DNA from: Paenibacillus sp. RC67
GTDB taxonomy: Bacteria; Bacillota; Bacilli; Paenibacillales; NBRC-103111
DNA length: 64,000 nt
NCBI RefSeq assembly: GCF_030020805.1
Contig: NZ_CP125098.1
Coordinates: forward strand, 3,991,501-4,055,500
Direction of reading: 5' to 3'
The notes under the pieces were generated by a model. The model saw only the letters and a list, made by a program, of their open reading frames with translations, was not told where the DNA came from and did not search any database. A program made the position numbers and the translations under genes. Below are positions 42,876 to 51,578 of this stretch, in pieces. The first letter of the stretch is position 1, and the number at the start of each line of letters is the position of its first letter.

Positions 42876-44192
42876 TTATTTTTTCATCAATTGTTCAATA
42901 TTTTTGTTCACGGCTTCATCGGCTTGACGAAGAGCCGTATTGATATCCACATTGTTCTGCGTAACGGCGGTTACCGCATCACCCATCGGTTTGCCAACCG
43001 CGCTGCTGTCCAGTACATGGAACTTCGGCAGCGGAGCCATTTTATTTTTGAAGATGGCATCTAGGTTTTTGCCTTTTAAGCTTTGATAGTTTTCGCCTAA
43101 ATGCTTGCGAATCTCTTTATTAGTTTGGACAGGAAGTCTTCCTGTTTTGGCGACTTCAGTCTGAACTTCAGGGGAAGTGGTTAAAAATTTGATAATTTCG
43201 AAAGCTTCATCCTTGTATTTGGTTTGGGAAGAGACCAATAGAATATGAGCGTCCACTTTGGCCCCTACACCCGGCTTATCAGGAAAGGATGGCGTCGTAA
43301 CGATATCCCAATTTCCGGGATTGCCGGCTTTAGCTGCTTCTTCCATTCTTGTTACGACATCTGTCCACCAGAAATTATACATTGCCAAATTCCTGTCTTT
43401 AGTAAATGCATCCATCGCTTTCATCTTAGGATCCATATTAGGAATGGAGTTAATATCCTGAAGAAGGGTCAGAACCTTGCGATAACCGTCATTGTTTACC
43501 ATCGATTTGTTCGCTGCCGTATCAATCTTCTGTAAGCTTAATTGGCTTCCAAGAGTGTCCCAGCTTCCCGGATTCAGACCCTGATAATTAACTCCACCGT
43601 CGCTGCGGGTTAGCTTGCGAGCCAGTTCCGTTGCTTCACTCCATGTCATGCCATCTTTAGGATATGGAACGCCGAATCGATCAAAAATATCCTTGTTATA
43701 AAATAACGCCGTTGTTCCCATGTAAAAAGGTAATGCTACTAATTTGCCATCACGGAAGCCTTTCAAAGCATCGATAACGACAGGCTCAAAGGCAGTTAAG
43801 TCAACATTATTTTGCTTGATTCGATCATCAATTTCCAACAGCATACCGGTATCGGTAAGATTCGGAATGAAGTAAAAGCCTGTCAATAAAATATCCGGTA
43901 TATTCCCGGCAGCAATCCTGTCGGTAATTTCATTCCCTTTTGCCTTCTCGCTTCGTTCCAATGTAACATTAGGATATTTTGCTTTGACGGGTCCTGCAAT
44001 CAGCTTGTCAAAATCATCGGCCAGCATGGGCACTTCTGTAAACACCGTGAGTTTAATTGGATCGGTACCAATTTTGCTTTTGGCTTGAGCCGGTTGCTCT
44101 GACGGCGCAGCTGCATCTTGCTTGGCACAGCCCGCTCCTACCCCCATCGTCAGCATTAAAGCAAGCATACTTGCCATCCATTTTTTGTTCAT
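42876..44192 (-). CDS. Carbohydrate ABC transporter substrate-binding lipoprotein (second orphan)
   Basis: Family 1 solute-binding lipoprotein; the start at 44192 is the one that puts a normal signal at the N-terminus (MNKKWMASML, lipobox GAGC), 438 residues. The GGAGGGAG site upstream is a little far (11 nt). It shares DRFGVPYPKDGMTWSEATELARKLTRSDGG with the binding protein at 38524, so the two are paralogues. It is monocistronic: a terminator follows and three cre-like sites precede it. No permease genes are adjacent, so it probably shares a distant transporter. Confidence 0.87.
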   Translation of the reverse strand: MNKKWMASMLALMLTMGVGAGCAKQDAAAPSEQPAQAKSKIGTDPIKLTVFTEVPMLADDFDKLIAGPVKAKYPNVTLERSEKAKGNEITDRIAAGNIPDILLTGFYFIPNLTDTGMLLEIDDRIKQNNVDLTAFEPVVIDALKGFRDGKLVALPFYMGTTALFYNKDIFDRFGVPYPKDGMTWSEATELARKLTRSDGGVNYQGLNPGSWDTLGSQLSLQKIDTAANKSMVNNDGYRKVLTLLQDINSIPNMDPKMKAMDAFTKDRNLAMYNFWWTDVVTRMEEAAKAGNPGNWDIVTTPSFPDKPGVGAKVDAHILLVSSQTKYKDEAFEIIKFLTTSPEVQTEVAKTGRLPVQTNKEIRKHLGENYQSLKGKNLDAIFKNKMAPLPKFHVLDSSAVGKPMGDAVTAVTQNNVDINTALRQADEAVNKNIEQLMKK

Positions 44193-44263
44193 CTGTTTTA
44201 CTGCTCCCTCCAAAATAAAAAACTGATTTGCGTTTGTTGATACTCTCTTTTTGAGCACAGTAA

Positions 44264-44389
44264 ATTAAGCGTTTACATTTAATAATGAAAACACTTTCTC
44301 TTTGTTACCATAAGCATGTTTTCGCTTCAGCTGCTTACAGTTAAGACCATCTCCCCTGTATTGTTACCCCTCTGTGGTGGCGCTTTCAT
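44264..44389 (-). promoter_or_regulatory. Cluster of three cre-like sites upstream of a binding-protein gene
   Basis: Three 15-mers fit the CcpA cre consensus WTGNAANCGNWNNCW with one mismatch each: ATGTAAACGCTTAAT (44264-44278, minus strand), ATGAAAACACTTTCT (44285-44299, plus strand) and ATGAAAGCGCCACCA (44375-44389, minus strand). They suggest catabolite repression; a LacI-type regulator with similar half-sites is the alternative. Confidence 0.5.
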
Positions 44390-44474
44390 TATTCTACATT
44401 ATTTTTTTCATAATAAAGATGTATGTAGTTAACCAGTTTTTGTATTAAACTAACCTTTTAATAAAAAGTCCAAC

Positions 44475-44497
44475 AAAAAACCCCCGGAATCCCGGGG
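44475..44497 (-). terminator. Terminator of the PL6-like gene
   Basis: CCCCGG-type stem (44481-44487 with 44492-44497), 4-nt loop, followed on the minus strand by TTTTTT. It lies about 27 bp after the stop. Confidence 0.85.
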
Positions 44498-44523
44498 ATT
44501 TCGAAGCTCTTTTCGAGAAAATT

Positions 44524-46836
44524 TTATAAAGGGATTTTTTCATTCTGCTCGGTAAACCATTGAACATGATATAGTCGAATAGCATTATTGTGCCGATTCG
44601 AATGTCCGAAAATCCGAACATAACGGGCATACGCAGGTGTGAACTTTATCGATTCCTCATCACTGCTGCTGACCCCATATCCAAGCTTTATCCACTCCAC
44701 CCCATCTATCGAAGCTTCAATAGAGAACGAATACTGCGCTTCGCTTCCCGAGACAAAGTAAATGACTGCTCTTCCCACCTCAAAAACTTGACCCAGATCA
44801 TAACGAATCCATTCTCTGTCTCCATAAGAAATCCATTGGAGAGTACTATCCATGTGTAACGTATGACCTGGAATATTTCCGTGAGTATGCCCTTGTGGAG
44901 GCATTGTCATATTTTTGTCAAAACGACTTGCTGTGACTTTAAACAACTGTAATGTTTGTTCAACAAACGCTTTATCCTCAAAAGCGACCGCATCCTCATA
45001 TTTGTCAGAGAACACGATTATCCCCTGTTCATTCTTATACAAGCTTTTACCCAGTAGCTCGGCTGCCCCATCGACAGGTAAGTACAGATTGCCCTGTCGT
45101 TCGATAGCTATGAATGGGGTGGTACTCCTACTGCCCTCTCTAACCACAACACAGCTGCCGAGACTAATCATTAAGGTAGTTTCGTTGTCCTTAATATGAA
45201 TTTCTTTACAGTCATCACTTTGCGTTACCGCAAAACCTAGTTTCTCGGCCAACGAGCGAATGGGTACGAAGTAGTTCCCTTCGCGTTCAAAAGGACATAG
45301 CTCCCTTTCCTCCACGTCAAGCTTCATTCTCCAATTGCGTACAAATAAGTCACTACTGCCTGTACACAAAATCCACAGGTTATTCTTAACATTCCATGGC
45401 ACCGTTTCGACCATTGCAAACTGGTCCCTCGGTTGGAATAGCGGGCTCCCGTCTTTTCTTTTATCCAAGACCCATTGCGGACCCACTTCATCGTCTCTTA
45501 AAGGAGCCTGTAAGGACAATCCTCCCGCTTCTTCGATACTGCACTTGTACCCTGTGTTGGGCAATGTTCCCAATGGTAGTTCAACATGAGCAAATCCTTC
45601 GGGCAGCAGTGCTTCTTTATCTTGAATGCTCAATTTATTATTTACATAATGGTTCGGAGCAAAAGTAATCTCCATAACATTCGGATCCTGCTGTGCAAAG
45701 GTAAGAGCCTCCCCACGATCCTTGACGATCACATTCTCCGAGAACTCATTAAGCTCAGGCAGTAATATACGCTGTTTGGAAGGCCAAGCCGATTTGTAGC
45801 CTATGCCAATATCGATATCTAGACCATAATTATGGATCATTTGATTATATGTGATCGTATTATGCTTGGACCAGTTATACACAGGCACACGTCCCAGTGG
45901 TGTCCCTTTACGAAGGACAGGCTGCCAATCGGAAGTCAAAGGCTCATCGATATATTCTCCTGCCATTACACTGAGCGCGAAGCCTTGAAGCCCGGTTAAA
46001 TAATTACCTCGGATCAAGTTATTTTCGCCCGTTATACGAATGCCTTTCGTTCCCCCTATGTTACCCCCGATGAAAAAGTTTCCTTCCACAACTGTATTAT
46101 GACCGCTGCGGAGCACTACTCCGCCTATGGAATCCTTAAATGTATTGTTGCGAATCACATCATGATTCGATTTGATCGAAATGATCTCTTCACACTCGCC
46201 ATCCGCTCTCTCGAACAAATTATTCTCGATAATGACATGCTCGCCACCTGCACTTCCTGGTTCTCCATCACTTCCGATCCCCATAACCTGAATAATCTCC
46301 AAGCCATTAATCCCGTAAGCAGGAATATCGACAAAATAATTTGTATGAATCCGGTTATAGCTTGAATATTTCATACTTCTCATCAGTTGGCCCGCATACA
46401 GCTTTCCTTTAAAATAGCAATGATCTACTTCATGATGAGAACCATCAATGGTGACCCAAAATGTTTTGATATCTGGTTGGGTCGGGTGACAATCAATTAT
46501 AGCCGTGTTAGTCAATCTACAGTGTTTGGAACCACTCAGAAACCTAACGATCGTATTGCTTCCATTCATGCCAGGCTGTACGCCTTCTTTAAAGAACAAG
46601 CCATCGACCGTAAGATGCTCACCGGAAAACGTGAGCGTTGACGCACCCGTAAGGATCACTTCGCCAGGTATCTCTGCCTTTAGGATAATTGGCTGCTCTG
46701 AAGTACCTAGCTTGTCAAACTCCAATACGACATCGTCCCAAACTCCGTTTTTCATAATAACGGTATCTCCCGGGATCGCATGCTGGATTACTGAATAAAG
46801 ACTTTCCTTGTTTATGACAACGATTTTTTGATTCAA
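44524..46836 (-). CDS. PL6-like polysaccharide lyase with stalk and discoidin-like domains
   Basis: 770 residues. The N-terminal half (about 1-420) is a right-handed beta-helix of the chondroitinase B/alginate lyase (PL6) type, with the catalytic-site pattern EEIISIKSNHDVIRNNTF (Lys) and GGVVLRSGHNTVVEGNFF (Arg). A middle region (about 500-620, YFVPIRSLAEKLGF) looks like the copper-amine-oxidase N-terminal stalk domain, and the C-terminus (about 640-765) is discoidin/F5-8 type C-like. No signal peptide is visible, odd for domains that are usually extracellular. Substrate probably a uronate-containing polymer. Confidence 0.75.
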   Translation of the reverse strand: MNQKIVVINKESLYSVIQHAIPGDTVIMKNGVWDDVVLEFDKLGTSEQPIILKAEIPGEVILTGASTLTFSGEHLTVDGLFFKEGVQPGMNGSNTIVRFLSGSKHCRLTNTAIIDCHPTQPDIKTFWVTIDGSHHEVDHCYFKGKLYAGQLMRSMKYSSYNRIHTNYFVDIPAYGINGLEIIQVMGIGSDGEPGSAGGEHVIIENNLFERADGECEEIISIKSNHDVIRNNTFKDSIGGVVLRSGHNTVVEGNFFIGGNIGGTKGIRITGENNLIRGNYLTGLQGFALSVMAGEYIDEPLTSDWQPVLRKGTPLGRVPVYNWSKHNTITYNQMIHNYGLDIDIGIGYKSAWPSKQRILLPELNEFSENVIVKDRGEALTFAQQDPNVMEITFAPNHYVNNKLSIQDKEALLPEGFAHVELPLGTLPNTGYKCSIEEAGGLSLQAPLRDDEVGPQWVLDKRKDGSPLFQPRDQFAMVETVPWNVKNNLWILCTGSSDLFVRNWRMKLDVEERELCPFEREGNYFVPIRSLAEKLGFAVTQSDDCKEIHIKDNETTLMISLGSCVVVREGSRSTTPFIAIERQGNLYLPVDGAAELLGKSLYKNEQGIIVFSDKYEDAVAFEDKAFVEQTLQLFKVTASRFDKNMTMPPQGHTHGNIPGHTLHMDSTLQWISYGDREWIRYDLGQVFEVGRAVIYFVSGSEAQYSFSIEASIDGVEWIKLGYGVSSSDEESIKFTPAYARYVRIFGHSNRHNNAIRLYHVQWFTEQNEKIPL

Positions 46837-46897
46837 GTTGAAACCTCCTAAGGGTTAATTATCGCTCCTACCAACAGCTCGTTAGCTTGTAAGATCA

Positions 46898-46928
46898 AAA
46901 TAAAAGTCCTGGCTGTGAGCACCAGGAC
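46898..46928 (-). terminator. Terminator of the GH97 gene
   Basis: GTCCTGG/CCAGGAC arms (46906-46912, 46922-46928) with a 9-nt loop. TTTTATTTT follows on the minus strand. It separates GH97 from the PL6-like gene. Confidence 0.8.
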
Positions 46929-46935
46929 CAGATGC

Positions 46936-48765
46936 TTATATTTTCGTTAAACGGATCACAGCGCCTCCGTTGACTCTTAACGGCAAATGCAGCGTATCCG
47001 CATGCGTTACTATATCCGTCCGGACTGTAATGTCTGTAGAATGCTTGAACCGATAGTGATCCAGGGGTCCGAATACCTCTTCATAAATCTCGGCACGGTA
47101 CGAAGCCTCCCTATCAAGGAAACGGAGATCCACGTGGCACGTTCTACCTCCGGCAGCACATATGGCTCCGATGTACCAGTCGTCACCGTTTCTTCTTGCC
47201 ATAGTAACATAACGGCCTGGATAACCTTCCAGCAGCAGTGTTTGATCCCAGGCAGCGGGCACCTGGGATAAGAATAGCTTGCCGCCGCTTTCGTTATAGG
47301 CTTCTATCGAATCGGCAAAATTTTGTACTGCGGATTCAAAAATGACCGATAAAGCCAATTGATGACCATGACCGGTACGGGTTACTCTGGATAAGGTAAC
47401 CGGTGTATAGTCCATTGCTCCCACAACGTTACGAGTAAACGGTACCGTGCAGTTATGAGTCGCGTTAGGGCCTTCGTTCAGGTCGTTCTTCCAGTATTCC
47501 GCACCGAAAATGCCCTCTCTCGTCATAACATGCGGCCAACGTCTTTGCTCGCCCGAAGGCTTCGTCGACCCGTGATAGTTAATCATCAGTTTATTCTCCA
47601 ATGCAACGTTTGCAATCATATCATAGACCTGGATTCGTTCTTGTGAATCGCTATCGAAAAAGTCGACTTTGATCCCCTTGATCCCCCAACTAGCCCATAG
47701 CTCCAGCGAATTTCTGCATTCCTCTTCTTCCTTGATTCGTTTATAATGCGTCCACAACCAGATGCCAACACCCTTGGACTCGGCATACTTGATTAATTCA
47801 GGCACATCCGTCGTACTCTCTTCTCGATCCCATCCACCATCTACAAGCGAATATTCCCAGCCCATTTCCGCCGCGAAATCAACGAATTGAACCTGCTTTT
47901 GATGGTCCTTACACGATTGACTGTCAGAATGCCATGACCAAGCCGAACGTCCCGGGCGAATCCATGACATATCTTCCACCTCGGAAGCAGGGTTAAGGTT
48001 AAATACCAACGTAGATTCGACTATCGTCGCTAGCGTTGACCCGATAATCGCCGTCCTCCAAGGAGTTGCGAACGGTGCGCTCGTCACATTCGGGCCAGGC
48101 TGGTCCGGAGCAAAGGCAAGCTCTAGCGTTCTCGCTTTCTCGCCGCTTACTTTCAAGTGGGCTGCGCAATAGGTGCCGTATACGGCCGCCTCCGTAAGTA
48201 ATACCCAGCCGGCATTTCCAACTTGAAACAGCATCGGGAATGCATAATCAGATTCGTCCATGGTCTCCAGCATTCCAAGATCATAAGTGCGTTCATAGCA
48301 CTCCATCCATTTTTGCGACCAAACATTAATTAAGGGCTCCTGAGGCAGTACGAATCCTGTGGGTTCCGCTGTAATCACCAGCTCACCGCTTCCAGCCAAC
48401 TGATAGCGGAAAGCAATTCCATCGTTGTAGGCTCGGCAGATGAATTGGAGCTCCTGTCCATTTTTTCCGAAGAAAAGAGTCAACTCATTGGCACGATTCT
48501 CATAATGCTTGGTTTTACCATGAGGAAGCGTATAATCATCATTCACTTCGGAAGATACTTTCCGCACAAAGGCCAATCCTTTGGTAAAATCTGCTTCCGT
48601 TGTAACAATCCCAAGTGGAGCCCGATCCAGAATCATACTTTTTTCTTTGAGCACGTTATAGTATAGCGTTCCTTCCTCAGATAGCTCGATTTGGAACTGA
48701 AGGCTCGAATCAGGAGAACTAAGCACCCAGCTTTGTTTTGGCATAATATCGATTGATTGTTTCAT
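46936..48765 (-). CDS. Glycoside hydrolase family 97, probable retaining alpha-galactosidase-like enzyme
   Basis: GH97 enzyme. I start it at 48765 (MKQSID; GGAGAG about 10 nt upstream), 609 residues; a longer frame to 48864 begins with TTG and has no family similarity. An N-terminal beta-sandwich (about 1-270, SPDSSLQFQIELSEEGTLYYNV) is followed by a (beta/alpha)8 barrel with GIKGIKVDFFDSDSQE, where Asp is the expected nucleophile of the retaining subgroup, and INYHGSTKPSGEQRRWPHVMTREGIFGAEY. No signal peptide. It lies 108 bp downstream of a MATE gene and ends at a terminator. Confidence 0.83.
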   Translation of the reverse strand: MKQSIDIMPKQSWVLSSPDSSLQFQIELSEEGTLYYNVLKEKSMILDRAPLGIVTTEADFTKGLAFVRKVSSEVNDDYTLPHGKTKHYENRANELTLFFGKNGQELQFICRAYNDGIAFRYQLAGSGELVITAEPTGFVLPQEPLINVWSQKWMECYERTYDLGMLETMDESDYAFPMLFQVGNAGWVLLTEAAVYGTYCAAHLKVSGEKARTLELAFAPDQPGPNVTSAPFATPWRTAIIGSTLATIVESTLVFNLNPASEVEDMSWIRPGRSAWSWHSDSQSCKDHQKQVQFVDFAAEMGWEYSLVDGGWDREESTTDVPELIKYAESKGVGIWLWTHYKRIKEEEECRNSLELWASWGIKGIKVDFFDSDSQERIQVYDMIANVALENKLMINYHGSTKPSGEQRRWPHVMTREGIFGAEYWKNDLNEGPNATHNCTVPFTRNVVGAMDYTPVTLSRVTRTGHGHQLALSVIFESAVQNFADSIEAYNESGGKLFLSQVPAAWDQTLLLEGYPGRYVTMARRNGDDWYIGAICAAGGRTCHVDLRFLDREASYRAEIYEEVFGPLDHYRFKHSTDITVRTDIVTHADTLHLPLRVNGGAVIRLTKI

Positions 48766-48873
48766 GATTCGTTCACTCTCCCCTTTTGAATAAATCCATC
48801 CATTAACTTCAAGCAAAGGAATGCACCATAACCCATAATCCAATCCTATGGCAATACTTTCCAAGGCTCAATG

Positions 48874-50256
48874 CTACAAACTCATTTGTTTTTGTACCAT
48901 ACTAACTTCATCTGATTCCGATTTAAGTCGTCCTCTTTTCTTCCAGCGAACGGCTACGAGAATACCTCGAATGCTCTCATCCATAATCATAGCTGCATAG
49001 ATACCGATGATCCCCCACCCTAACGTAATTCCGAAGTAATATGAACATGCAGCTGCAACCAGCCACATGGAGCCCATATTGGTTACAGCTGTAAAGCGGG
49101 TATCTCCAACGGCATTAAGTGAGAAGGCAAACGCTTGATTAATCATTTTCAAAGGCTGCAAAACGACGTTCACGGCCAACAAAGGTACCGCAATTTGCAG
49201 TACTTCGGCATCTGATGTGAACCATCCCAACGCCGTGAGGCCGACAAGCCACAATAACAGGGAAGTAATCAGAACGTATGCGAGGCCTGACCATAATGCG
49301 GCGAATGCGCTTCGGTAGCATGCCTCGAAGTTACGTGCCCCGTACAAATGACCGACTCGGATCTGTGAAGCCATCGCAACGGACATGCCTACCAACCAAG
49401 GCAGCGATTGTATAGTATTCATGTAGGTGAACGAAGCTAGAGAAGCCGCTCCCATCGAGGCTACCATAGCAAAAATGAGTGCTTGAGAATAGTTCCATGA
49501 TGCCGCATTGATGGACATAGGCCATCCTATATGCCACACTTCCTTCACCAGCTTCATGTCGAACCCTTTCCAGTCGCTTTTTGCAAAACCTGGATTAAAT
49601 GCTTTATACAATACAATAAGGCTGAAAATGAGCGCTGCGGTTCGACTAATGACAGTGGAAACAGATACCCCGAAGATACCCCACTCTGGCAATCCGAATG
49701 CCCCATAGATAAGTGCATAATTTAAGATGAGGTGAATGACGTTCATTCCCATCACGATAAGCATAGGTCCTCTCGTATTTCCCGTATTGCGTATGATCGC
49801 TGATGACGCTGTATACAGAGAAATCACAATCGTATTCGCACCCACAAAGCTCAAATAGGTTGCTGCCAAGGGGAGCACTTGCTCAGGTGCCTGCATGAAG
49901 CCCAATAACCAGTCTGCATTGAAATAAATAAATAGACTTAATACAGCCCCCACAACCAAATTAGCTTTTACAGTAATAGCTGCAGTTCGACGAGCTTGAT
50001 CCACAAGTCCTGCACCCATTTTCTGGGCTATAACAATACCCGCCCCAGAGTTAATCAGCATAAACATAACACTGGTCGCATTCAATACTTGATTCGATAA
50101 ACCGACTGCCGAAGAAGCGTAATCCGAGATGTGGCTAACCATCAAGGTATCCACACTGCCCATCAAAAATTGCAGCAGCATTTCGACGGCTATAGGCCAA
50201 GCCAAGTACCACAAAGATAATTTTTTCTTTTCTGTCACACTTCTCCACTCCCCCAT
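48874..50256 (-). CDS. MATE-family multidrug/toxin efflux transporter
   Basis: Twelve-helix MATE transporter, 460 residues, exporting cationic drugs or metabolites in exchange for Na+ or H+. N-terminal helix 1 (WYLAWPIAVEMLLQFLMGSVDTLMVSHIS) has the typical P-x-x-x-E and G-x-x-D-x-x-M-V spacing, and the two-fold repeat begins at about 230 (EVWHIGWPMSINAASWNYSQ). The annotated ATG (50256) has a weak site; a GTG at 50238 with GGGGGAG upstream is an equally good start. It lies upstream of GH97; co-transcription is possible. Confidence 0.88.
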   Translation of the reverse strand: MGEWRSVTEKKKLSLWYLAWPIAVEMLLQFLMGSVDTLMVSHISDYASSAVGLSNQVLNATSVMFMLINSGAGIVIAQKMGAGLVDQARRTAAITVKANLVVGAVLSLFIYFNADWLLGFMQAPEQVLPLAATYLSFVGANTIVISLYTASSAIIRNTGNTRGPMLIVMGMNVIHLILNYALIYGAFGLPEWGIFGVSVSTVISRTAALIFSLIVLYKAFNPGFAKSDWKGFDMKLVKEVWHIGWPMSINAASWNYSQALIFAMVASMGAASLASFTYMNTIQSLPWLVGMSVAMASQIRVGHLYGARNFEACYRSAFAALWSGLAYVLITSLLLWLVGLTALGWFTSDAEVLQIAVPLLAVNVVLQPLKMINQAFAFSLNAVGDTRFTAVTNMGSMWLVAAACSYYFGITLGWGIIGIYAAMIMDESIRGILVAVRWKKRGRLKSESDEVSMVQKQMSL

Positions 50257-50487
50257 GTTGAATATCTTTCCGAAAATTTCTCTCTACCGTATGATTTCTC
50301 TAACAAACCTCTACAGTATAAATAGGCTCAACTCGAATATATATAGCCATAACTCACCTTTTTTTGTCGGAAACTCGGATTGGCAGTGCAGCTTTAATGC
50401 AGTAATGTGAATTTGATGTATAATAAAACTGCTCAGAATGCGAATCAAAGACATTCATAAACGTGTTTCAAAAAGGAGTGGAGATCA

Positions 50488-51402
50488 ATGATTTATCGCA
50501 ATTTTGGTCGCACGGGGTGGCAGGTCTCTACCATTGGCCTCGGTACTTGGAATATAGGTAACCAATGGGGGGACGTCGATGATGCTACTGCGTTCGCAAC
50601 GGTTCGCGCTTCGATAGATGAGGGAGTGAATCTGTTTGATACCGCTGAATCCTATGGCATACCTAATGGCTTGTCTGAGCAGCGACTTGGCAGAGCATTA
50701 GGCGGAGATCGGCATAAATCTTATATCGTTTCTAAAATTGGCCATTTCGGTAAAAGAACGGGACAAGGGGTACCTCTGACAACCCCCGATATGATCCGCC
50801 TGTGCGCACATGCATCCTTGCATCGCTTGAGAACCGATTGGATCGATGTGATGCTTTGCCACATTGGTGATATTCAAGACCCTTCCATCTTCCTTGAAGG
50901 TTTTGAAATGTTGAAGCAAAACGGAGAAATTAGAGAGTATGGAATATCTACGAACAATTTGGAAGTGCTCAAAAGATTCAATATCAATGGAACGTGCCGG
51001 GTTGTTGAAGCCGACTATTCTTTAGTTAACCGTGAGCCTGAAAAGGAATTCCTCCCTTATTGCGAGGAGAATGGTATTGCGGTTCTGGTTCGTGGACCCT
51101 TGGCGATGGGCCTCTTATCCGGCAACTATACGGAGGATTCTGTTTTTACGGATAGCGTTCGCAGTGCCTGGAATGTAGGCGGCGCTGGCCGCGAGCAGTT
51201 CGAGGAACGGATTCGTAAAGTAAGCGATATCAGAAGTGTGCTTGAAAAAGATGAAGATATGGCAGAAGCTGCCCTTCGCTTTGTCGTCTCACGGCCTTCT
51301 GTTGTAGCCATTCCAGGAGCAAAATCGCCGGAGCAAGCCACCCTCAATGCGCAGGTAGGCAGCCGTTTGTTCACCAAAAAACAAATGGATAGGTTTAATT
51401 AA
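50488..51402 (+). CDS. Aldo/keto reductase
   Basis: NADPH-dependent aldo/keto reductase of the YajO/Tas-like type. The 304-residue protein carries the tetrad: Asp and Tyr in NLFDTAESYG (about 49-58), Lys in YIVSKIG, His in VMLCHIGD. Later motifs are IREYGISTNN and RFVVSRPSVVAIPGAKSPEQ. AAGGAGTGGAG precedes the ATG. A TATAAT (50419-50424) lies about 65 bp upstream without a clear -35. The substrate is unknown; it is monocistronic, followed by the promoter and leader of the CDF gene. Confidence 0.88.
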   Translation: MIYRNFGRTGWQVSTIGLGTWNIGNQWGDVDDATAFATVRASIDEGVNLFDTAESYGIPNGLSEQRLGRALGGDRHKSYIVSKIGHFGKRTGQGVPLTTPDMIRLCAHASLHRLRTDWIDVMLCHIGDIQDPSIFLEGFEMLKQNGEIREYGISTNNLEVLKRFNINGTCRVVEADYSLVNREPEKEFLPYCEENGIAVLVRGPLAMGLLSGNYTEDSVFTDSVRSAWNVGGAGREQFEERIRKVSDIRSVLEKDEDMAEAALRFVVSRPSVVAIPGAKSPEQATLNAQVGSRLFTKKQMDRFN

Positions 51403-51413
51403 GGCAAGCGCCT

Positions 51414-51541
51414 TTGCATACCCCACCATTAAGATGGTATAATTGGAAAATGCTGATGGGTTACACCTTGAGCTAAGCAAGGAAGTTAGTTATTTCAAAA
51501 AAATACCCAACCCTTGCCCGATAGCGGTCAAGGGTTTTTGT
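51414..51541 (+). promoter_or_regulatory. Promoter and terminator-bearing leader upstream of the CDF gene
   Basis: -35 TTGCAT (51414-51419), 18 nt, extended -10 TGGTATAAT (hexamer 51438-51443). About 60 nt later comes a good intrinsic terminator: AACCCTTG/CAAGGGTT arms around 51508-51536 followed by TTTTTG. The CDF start is 38 bp beyond it. CAAGG near 51479 and GGGTT near 51457 could pair with the 5' arm instead, so attenuation is possible. I do not recognise the riboswitch class. Alternatively the hairpin simply ends the aldo/keto reductase transcript. Confidence 0.4.
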
Positions 51542-51578
51542 TTCCTACGGGAAAAAGTTCTGGTGGGGGTCACAATGG

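Noticed and set aside
48766..48864. Longer N-terminus for the GH97 enzyme
   Set aside because: Starts with TTG, lacks a ribosome site and has no resemblance to GH97 N-termini.
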